The notes under the pieces are model-generated. The model was not told where the DNA came from. It did not search any database and worked only from the letters and a program-made list of their open reading frames with translations. Below, piece by piece: positions 1-4,512 of a stretch of DNA of 6,258 bases (position 1 is the stretch's first letter; each line of letters begins with the position of its first letter). This DNA is from Thermoleophilia bacterium (GTDB lineage: Bacteria > Actinomycetota > Thermoleophilia > Gaiellales > Gaiellaceae): contig JAICZB010000155.1 in the NCBI GenBank assembly GCA_025933895.1, positions 1 to 6,258 on the forward strand, read 5' to 3'. A program made the translations under genes and the position numbers.

Positions 1-1197
1 GGCACGCGCTACGAGCCGCGTTTCAGCGGCGCGCCGCGCACGGAGTTCGTCGGCTACGAGCAGCTCGACGTGCGGACGGCGATCGTCGCGCACGCCGACC
101 TCGGCGAGGGCTTCTTCCAGGTCAAGCTCGCCGAGTCGCCGTTCTACCCCGCCGGCGGCGGTCAGGTCACGGACGCGGGTTGGATCGAGAAGGAGGACGG
201 ATCGCGCGCCGACCTCGTCGAGGCGCTGCGGCTCGAGAACGACCAGGAGCTCGTCTTCCAGGGCGGGGGTTTCGCAGAGGGCGATCGTGTGCGTGCCGTC
301 GTCCCGTGGGGCGTCCGCTATCCGACGATGGCGAACCACACGGCGACTCACCTCTTGCACAAGGTGCTGCAGGAGGTGCTCGGCGATCACGTCCGCCAGG
401 CGGGCTCGGCCGTCCGGCCCGACAAGCTCCGCTTCGACTTCACGCATCCGTCGCCGCTGACCCCGGAGGAGCGTGCGGAGGTGGAACGCCGCGTCAACGA
501 GCACGTCTTCGCGAACCTGCCGGTGCGGATCTTCGAGACACCGCTGTCGGAGGCGCGGAACCTCGGTGCGACGATGCTCTTCGGGGAGAAATACGGCGAC
601 GTCGTGCGCGTGGTCGACGTCGACGGCTGGTCGGTCGAGCTCTGCGGCGGCACGCACGTGCGGACCACCGCGGAGATCGGGCCGTTCGCGGTGCTCTCCG
701 AGAGCTCGGTCGGTGCGGGCTCGCGGCGGATCGAGGCCGTCACCGCCGGCGAGGCGTTCTCGCTGCTGCACGAGCGGGCGCGGGAGGCGGATGCGCTGCG
801 CGGCGAGCTCGAGCGGGCGCGGAAGGAGGCGAAGCAGCCGAAACAGGCAGCGGAGGCGGAGATCGTCTCCAGGGACAAGGAGGGCGACGTCCTGCTGGTC
901 GAGGTGAAGAGCCTCAAGGGCGGCCCGCTGCGGGACTTCTCCGATCGGATCCGCCGGCAGGAGAAGGCGAACGGGGCGATCGTGGCGTCGCGTGACGACG
1001 GCCGCGCGTTCCTCGTCGTCAACTTCGACGACTCGCTCGTCGCCCGCGGACTCGACGCGGTGCAGGTCGTGCGCGAGCTCGGCAGGCACATCGGCGGCGG
1101 CGGGGGAGGCAGGCCGACGCTCGCCGAGGCAGGAGGGAAGAACCCCGACGGCATCGCCGACGCGCTCGCTGCCGCGAAGGACCTCGTCGGCCCGTGA
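1..1197 (+). CDS. alaS: Alanyl-tRNA synthetase, C-terminal part (5' end outside window)
   Basis: Cytoplasmic enzyme that charges tRNA-Ala and hydrolyses mischarged Ser/Gly-tRNA. The reading frame is open from base 1, so the gene begins upstream; the GTG at 70 is internal because family-like sequence (TEFVGYE) precedes it. The 398 visible residues are roughly the last 45% of a usual 870-890 aa enzyme. The editing domain shows HTATH (residues 113-117, bases 337-351), the Gln of VRQAGS (residue 133, equivalent to E. coli Q584) and CGGTH (residues 215-219, Cys codon 643-645), so all zinc and editing ligands are present. SVGAGSRRIEAVT ends this domain. A short charged helical stretch follows, then the C-Ala domain with the glycine-rich GGGGGGRPTLAEAGG near the end. 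The aminoacylation and tRNA-recognition domains lie outside the window. The stop is TGA 1195-1197; ruvX follows after 24 bases. Identification is firm. Confidence 0.97.
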   Translation, partial: GTRYEPRFSGAPRTEFVGYEQLDVRTAIVAHADLGEGFFQVKLAESPFYPAGGGQVTDAGWIEKEDGSRADLVEALRLENDQELVFQGGGFAEGDRVRAVVPWGVRYPTMANHTATHLLHKVLQEVLGDHVRQAGSAVRPDKLRFDFTHPSPLTPEERAEVERRVNEHVFANLPVRIFETPLSEARNLGATMLFGEKYGDVVRVVDVDGWSVELCGGTHVRTTAEIGPFAVLSESSVGAGSRRIEAVTAGEAFSLLHERAREADALRGELERARKEAKQPKQAAEAEIVSRDKEGDVLLVEVKSLKGGPLRDFSDRIRRQEKANGAIVASRDDGRAFLVVNFDDSLVARGLDAVQVVRELGRHIGGGGGGRPTLAEAGGKNPDGIADALAAAKDLVGP

Positions 1198-1235
1198 AGA
1201 TGCCGACGTGAAGACGACGGCGTGAAGGTGATGGC
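1194..1235 (+). repeat. Three tandem 14-bp direct repeats across alaS stop and ruvX start
   Basis: Copies start at 1194 (GTGAAGATGCCGAC), 1208 (GTGAAGACGACGGC) and 1222 (GTGAAGGTGATGGC). Nine of 14 positions are identical in all three, including the first six. Every copy starts with GTGA. The first contains the alaS stop, and the third is the ruvX start. Because 14 is not a multiple of three, the GTGs lie in frames 3, 2 and 1. Each of the first two opens a 5-codon reading frame (MKMPT, MKTTA) whose TGA lies inside the next GTGA. This could be a slippage duplication of the ruvX start region or a translational relay; the sequence cannot tell which. Confidence 0.75.
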
Positions 1236-1614
1236 GCTCGACTACGGCTCGGCGCGGACGGGCGTTGCCGTCTCCGACCCGACCGGGACGGTCGCACGGC
1301 CGGTCGGCGTGGTCCAGAAAGCAGCTGCCGAGTCCGGGCTCGCCGAGCTGGCGCGCCTCGCGCGCGAGGAGGACGTCGAGCGCGTCGTCGTCGGTCTGCC
1401 GCTGACGATGCGCGGGACGCGCGGCGAGCAGGTCGTCGAGACCGAGCGCTTCGTCGACTCGCTGCGCGACATCCTCGACGTTCCGGTCGAGCTCTTCGAC
1501 GAGCGGTTCACGACCGACCTCGCACAGCAGACCGCAGGCACGGCGCCCGAGGACGCGCTCGCCGCCGCACATCTCCTTGCGAGCTACCTCGAGTGGTGCG
1601 CAGCGCGGTCGTAG
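1222..1614 (+). CDS. ruvX: RuvX/YqgF-family putative pre-16S rRNA nuclease
   Basis: RNase H-fold protein of the YqgF/RuvX family, linked in other bacteria to 16S rRNA 5'-end maturation and, by fold, to Holliday-junction resolvases. The 130 aa protein shows the family motifs in order: ALDYGSARTGVAVSD (residues 5-19, with acidic D7), VVVGLPLTMRG (55-65), FDERFTT (92-98) and EDALAAAHLLASYLE (110-124, with D111). It is slightly shorter than the usual 140-150 aa because the segment between DERFTT and the last helix is compressed. The start is GTG 1222, two residues before the first beta strand; no strong Shine-Dalgarno is visible. It may be translated by coupling through the repeats at 1194-1235. 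Its 3' end overlaps mltG by 22 bases. Family assignment is firm; the exact RNA substrate is inferred from homologues. Confidence 0.93.
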   Translation: MKVMALDYGSARTGVAVSDPTGTVARPVGVVQKAAAESGLAELARLAREEDVERVVVGLPLTMRGTRGEQVVETERFVDSLRDILDVPVELFDERFTTDLAQQTAGTAPEDALAAAHLLASYLEWCAARS

Positions 1615-2417
1615 TCGCCGCGATGTTGCTCGCGGTGACGGCTGCCGGTTGCGGCGGGTCGGGCGCTGCGGCTCCGCCGACGACCACGATCCGCCAGCTG
1701 CGGCAGTTCAGGATCGTCTTTCCCGAGGGGTTCGTCCGCGTTCAGATGGCGGCTCGCGTGCAGGCCGTCGCCAAGATCGCCCAGCGCGAGTCGCGCCGGA
1801 ACGTCACGCTCTCGCGTGCGGCATACCTCGCGGCGACGGCGAAGCCGCGCGCGATCCCCGGCTTCGGCAGCAAGAAGCTGCCACTGGAGGGCTTCCTCTT
1901 CCCGGACACCTACGACTTCGACCGCAAGTCGACGTCGGCGCAGCTCGTCCAGGAGCAGCTCCAGGAGTTCACCTCGAAGTGGAGCACTCTCGATCTCTCG
2001 TACGCGCGCGGGAAGAACCTGAGCCCGTACGACGTGCTCACGATCGCGTCCATGATCGAGAAGGAGGCGGTCGCGCCGGGTGACCGGGCCAAGGTCGCGC
2101 GCGTGATCTACAACCGGCTCCATCTCGGCATGACGCTCGGGATCGACGCCACGATTCGCTACGCGCTGCACATCCCGGGGACGAAGTCGCTCACGCAGTC
2201 GGACCTGGCGAATCCGACGCCGTACAACACGCGGCTCCATGCCGGTCTGCCGCCGACGCCCATCGCGAACCCCGGCCTCGCGTCGATTCAGGCGGCGGCG
2301 CACCCGGCGTCCGGCCCGTGGCTCTATTTCGTCGCCTCGCCGGACAAGGTGCACTCCTTCTTCACGGCCAGCGCGGAGGCGTTCAACCAGTACAAAGCCA
2401 CGCATGGCTACGGATGA
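1593..2417 (+). CDS. mltG: MltG-like endolytic murein transglycosylase, short lipoprotein form
   Basis: YceG/MltG-family enzyme that cleaves nascent glycan strands at the outer face of the cytoplasmic membrane, thought to terminate chain growth. The 274 aa protein shows LEGFLFPDTYDF (residues 98-109), IASMIEKEA with the catalytic Glu at 156 (equivalent to E. coli E218), VIYNRLHLGM (171-180), YNTRLHAGLPPTPIANPG (211-228) and AAAHPASGPWLYFVA (234-248). The N-terminus is unusual. Instead of a transmembrane anchor followed by a LysM-like subdomain, there is a signal peptide with a lipobox-like TAAGC (Cys20) and a Gly/Ser/Ala/Pro linker, and the catalytic fold begins at once near residue 36. The family is commonly about 340 aa or longer. 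GTG 1593 is chosen because it keeps a basic n-region (MVR). GTG 1596 is equally possible; ATG 1623 would leave no n-region. It overlaps ruvX by 22 bases and aroE by 14. Family call is firm; lipidation is predicted by eye. Confidence 0.9.
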   Translation: MVRSAVVVAAMLLAVTAAGCGGSGAAAPPTTTIRQLRQFRIVFPEGFVRVQMAARVQAVAKIAQRESRRNVTLSRAAYLAATAKPRAIPGFGSKKLPLEGFLFPDTYDFDRKSTSAQLVQEQLQEFTSKWSTLDLSYARGKNLSPYDVLTIASMIEKEAVAPGDRAKVARVIYNRLHLGMTLGIDATIRYALHIPGTKSLTQSDLANPTPYNTRLHAGLPPTPIANPGLASIQAAAHPASGPWLYFVASPDKVHSFFTASAEAFNQYKATHGYG

Positions 2418-3063
2418 GCGGCGCCGCGTCTCGCTGATCGGTCATCCCGTCGCGCACTCGCTCTCGCCCCAAATGCAGAACGCGGCCTTCGCGGCAGCCG
2501 GGCTCGACTGGGAGTACGTCCTGCGCGACGTCCTGCCCGAGGAGCTCAACGCCGCGGTTCGGGGGATGGAGTACGCGAACGTCACGGCGCCGTACAAGCT
2601 CGACGCCGCACGCATCCTCGGCAGCGACCTGCCGTCGGTGAACACGATCGTGCGCGGTCGCGGGTTCTCGACGGACGCGGCCATCCTCGAGCAGGTGGAT
2701 GGGGTGTCGCATGCGGCCGCGATCGTGGGCGATGGCGGCGCTGCGGCGGCGTTCCGCCATGCACTGCCGGAGGCGCGCGTGTTCTCCCGCCGCGGCGAGT
2801 GGCCGCCGGACGTGCGCGACGCCGACGTCGTGATCCACGCGACGTCCGTACGGGACGACGTGCTGTGCGAGCTCGGGGCGGGGCAGACGCTGATCGACCT
2901 TCCGTATCCACGGACCGCGACGGCGGACGCTGCCGCTGCTGCCGGCGCGCGCGTCCTCGACGGGCTCGAGGTGCTCGTCGCCCAGGGAGCCGCGAGCTTC
3001 GAGCTGTGGACGAACCGCCCCGCACCGGTGGACGCGATGCGGCGCGCGATCGGCTTGACGTGA
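2404..3063 (+). CDS. aroE: Shikimate dehydrogenase, compact form
   Basis: NADPH-dependent reduction of 3-dehydroshikimate to shikimate, step 4 of the chorismate pathway. At 219 aa it is about 50 residues shorter than typical AroE (260-280 aa). Retained motifs: GHPVAHSLSP (residues 13-22; S19 and S21 bind shikimate), NVTAPYK (59-65; K65 is the catalytic Lys and even keeps E. coli numbering), SVNT (78-81), the catalytic Asp in FSTD (D91, E. coli D102), and GLEVLVAQGAASFELWT (187-203) at the C-terminus. Altered motifs: the usual NTDGxG is STDAAI, the dinucleotide loop GAGGAA is GDGGAA (109-114), and the usual NRT/NR at the NADP 2'-phosphate site is SRR (128-130). Shortening falls before NVT, between K65 and VNT, and between the Asp and the dinucleotide loop. 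ATG 2404 overlaps mltG by 14 bases; longer in-frame extensions upstream lie in mltG and look nothing like AroE. Likely active, but cofactor preference is uncertain. Confidence 0.88.
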   Translation: MATDERRRVSLIGHPVAHSLSPQMQNAAFAAAGLDWEYVLRDVLPEELNAAVRGMEYANVTAPYKLDAARILGSDLPSVNTIVRGRGFSTDAAILEQVDGVSHAAAIVGDGGAAAAFRHALPEARVFSRRGEWPPDVRDADVVIHATSVRDDVLCELGAGQTLIDLPYPRTATADAAAAAGARVLDGLEVLVAQGAASFELWTNRPAPVDAMRRAIGLT

Positions 3064-3091
3064 GCCGGTGGCGGGCATAGAACCAGCACGA
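3055..3091 (+). promoter_or_regulatory. Putative leaderless promoter for the zinc-ribbon gene
   Basis: TTGACG (3055-3060), a 17-base spacer, then TAGAAC (3078-3083), then 7 bases to ATG 3091. The -35 and spacer fit a primary-sigma promoter closely, and the -10 differs from TANNNT only at its last base. Initiation about 7 bases after the -10 would fall on the ATG itself, giving a leaderless mRNA, which is common in Actinobacteria. No Shine-Dalgarno is visible before 3091, in agreement. The -35 lies in the last codons of aroE. Seen by eye and not scored with a matrix. Confidence 0.55.
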
Positions 3092-3402
3092 TGCGTCGCT
3101 GCAGAGCCTGCGGGGGAGGAGTAGAGGACGAGTTCCGCTTCTGCCCGCACTGCGGCAAGGCGCAGCGGACGAAGATCGTCGAGTACTTCCAGGGCCACCC
3201 GGACGTCGGCGACGGTGGCCTCCGCGTCTCGGTCTACCTCACGGAGCCCAAGCACGCGCGCCTCAGTGTGTGGCGCGGCGAGGAGGCGCAGGCTGCGATC
3301 TCGCTCGACCCGGACGAGTCGGGCCGGCTCGGCCGTTTCCTGTTGGCCGCGGGAAGGCACCGGCACCAGAGCCTCGTCTCGCGCGTCCTCTCGCACCTGT
3401 AG
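3091..3402 (+). CDS. Small zinc-ribbon protein of unknown function
   Basis: A 103 aa protein that I do not recognise beyond its N-terminal zinc ribbon. Residues 4-21 carry CxxC-x10-CxxC (Cys 4, 7, 18, 21), followed by GK, which is the standard four-Cys zinc-ribbon knuckle pattern. Residues 43-86 alternate hydrophobic and polar residues (LRVSVYL, ARLSVWRGEEAQAAISL) and end in an amphipathic helix (DESGRLGRFLL), suggesting a small beta-sheet plus helix domain. The tail (87-103) is basic and His-rich. No signal peptide or membrane segment is seen, so it is probably cytoplasmic. It lies 27 bases after aroE and 18 before aroC, same strand, with its own plausible promoter, so it may be co-transcribed with aroC-aroKB-aroQ. 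A regulatory or nucleic-acid-binding role would fit the zinc ribbon, but nothing in the sequence proves one. Codon use looks like its neighbours. Coding status is well supported. Confidence 0.85.
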   Translation: MRRCRACGGGVEDEFRFCPHCGKAQRTKIVEYFQGHPDVGDGGLRVSVYLTEPKHARLSVWRGEEAQAAISLDPDESGRLGRFLLAAGRHRHQSLVSRVLSHL

Positions 3403-3415
3403 AGCACTACGCTCT
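3401..3415. promoter_or_regulatory. Small dyad and -10-like hexamer upstream of aroC
   Basis: AGAGC-ACTAC-GCTCT is a perfect 5-bp inverted repeat around a 5-base centre, placed between the zinc-ribbon stop and the aroC ATG. Inside it, TACGCT (3408-3413) matches TANNNT and ends 7 bases before ATG 3421, the same spacing as at the zinc-ribbon gene. No convincing -35 is seen 16-18 bases upstream. It may be a weak leaderless promoter, an operator, or chance. There is no T-run, so it is not a typical rho-independent terminator. Confidence 0.3.
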
Positions 3416-3420
3416 CGCGC

Positions 3421-4512
3421 ATGAGTCTCGAGCTGGCAACAGCCGGCGAGTCGCACGGTCCGGCGCTCGTCGCGATCGTCTCGGGCCTGCCGGCGGGGCT
3501 CGTCCTCGACCGGGACGCGATCGACGCCGACCTCCGCCGCCGGCAGCAGGGCTACGGCCGCTCGCCGCGCCAGCAGATCGAGGCCGACGAGGTCGAGGTG
3601 CTCGCGGGCCTCCGCCACGGCCGCACGTTCGGCACGCCGCTCGCGCTCGTCGTCCGCAACCGCGACCACAAGAACTGGACGTGGGGGATGAGCCCGTGGC
3701 CGCCCGAGGGGGAACCCGAGGGGAAGGGGACGAAGCCGGTCACGCTCCCGCGGCCCGGACACGCCGATCTCGCCGGCGTTCAGAAGCACGGGCTCGCCGA
3801 CGTCCGGGACGCGCTCGAACGGGCGTCGGCGCGGCACACCGCGGTCTACGTCGCCGCCGGCGGCGTGGCGAAGGCGCTCCTCCGCGAGATCGGCGTCGAC
3901 GTGTCGGGGGAGGCGCTGCCGGAGGCGGGCGCGGATCCGGGAGCCGTTGACGAGGCGCGGCAGGATCGCGACACGCTCGGCGGCCGCGTCGAGGTGCGGG
4001 CGCGGGGCGTCCCGCCGGGCTTCGGCTCGTACGCGCGGCGGGAGGACCGGCTCGACGCGCGGCTTGCCGCCGCACTGATGGGGATCCAGGCAGTGAAGGG
4101 GGTCGAGATCGGCGACGGCTTCGCGCTCTCGGGGCTCCGCGGCTCGGCGGCGCACGACGAGATCGTCCGCGACGAGCGCGGCCTCAACCGGGAGACGAAC
4201 CGCGCCGGCGGCATCGAGGGCGGCGTCTCGAACGGCGAGGAGATCGTCGTGCGAGCGGCGATGAAGCCACTGCCGACACTGATGCGGCCGCTCCGCTCCG
4301 TCGACCTCGACACCGGCGAGGCCGCCGACGCGCTCGTCGAACGGAGCGATGTCTCGGCGGTCGAGGCGCTCGGGGTCGTGGCGGAGGCCGCGGTCGCGTG
4401 GGAGCTCGCCCGCGCCGCGCGCGAGAAGTTCGGCGGCGACTCCGTCGGCGACTTCGTCGGCGCTTGGCGCGCGTACCTGGAGCGGATCGACTGGACGGCA
4501 CGCGGCAGCTGA
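3421..4512 (+). CDS. aroC: Chorismate synthase
   Basis: Last step of the shikimate pathway: anti-1,4-elimination of phosphate from EPSP to chorismate, using reduced FMN. The 363 aa protein carries TAGESHGPALVAIVSGLPAG (residues 7-26, with H12 in the GESHG motif), RRQQGYGRS (40-48), HGRTFGTPLALVVRN (66-80), RPGHADLAG (111-119, with conserved H114), LERASAR (132-138), GIQAVKGVEIGDGF (221-234), NRAGGIEGGVSNGE (260-273), KPLPTL (282-287) and ERSDVSAVEA (307-316, with conserved Asp310). A segment usual after the second signature in actinobacterial enzymes appears shortened (around residues 160-180), so the protein is below the usual 390-400 aa there. RHT (138-140) replaces the common RET. ATG 3421 places the GESHG motif at the normal distance from the N-terminus. 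No Shine-Dalgarno is visible. Identification is firm. Confidence 0.97.
   Translation: MSLELATAGESHGPALVAIVSGLPAGLVLDRDAIDADLRRRQQGYGRSPRQQIEADEVEVLAGLRHGRTFGTPLALVVRNRDHKNWTWGMSPWPPEGEPEGKGTKPVTLPRPGHADLAGVQKHGLADVRDALERASARHTAVYVAAGGVAKALLREIGVDVSGEALPEAGADPGAVDEARQDRDTLGGRVEVRARGVPPGFGSYARREDRLDARLAAALMGIQAVKGVEIGDGFALSGLRGSAAHDEIVRDERGLNRETNRAGGIEGGVSNGEEIVVRAAMKPLPTLMRPLRSVDLDTGEAADALVERSDVSAVEALGVVAEAAVAWELARAAREKFGGDSVGDFVGAWRAYLERIDWTARGS

Noticed and set aside
70..1197. GTG at 70 as the start of a separate 375 aa protein
   Set aside because: The frame is open and AlaS-like back to base 1, and the editing domain would be cut. It is an internal codon of alaS.
2239..2403. Upstream in-frame extension of aroE
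   Set aside because: The extra residues are Arg/Ser/Pro-rich, overlap the MltG core, and do not resemble AroE. ATG 2404 gives the expected N-terminus.
3411..3420. Rho-independent terminator after the zinc-ribbon gene
   Set aside because: The stem is only 5 bp and no T-run follows; aroC starts 18 bases after the stop.
2383..4155. 590-codon open frame on the minus strand
   Set aside because: It lies antisense to aroE, the zinc-ribbon gene and aroC, which have clear family motifs. Its translation is Arg/Ala-rich without recognisable motifs, as expected from GC-rich codon bias.
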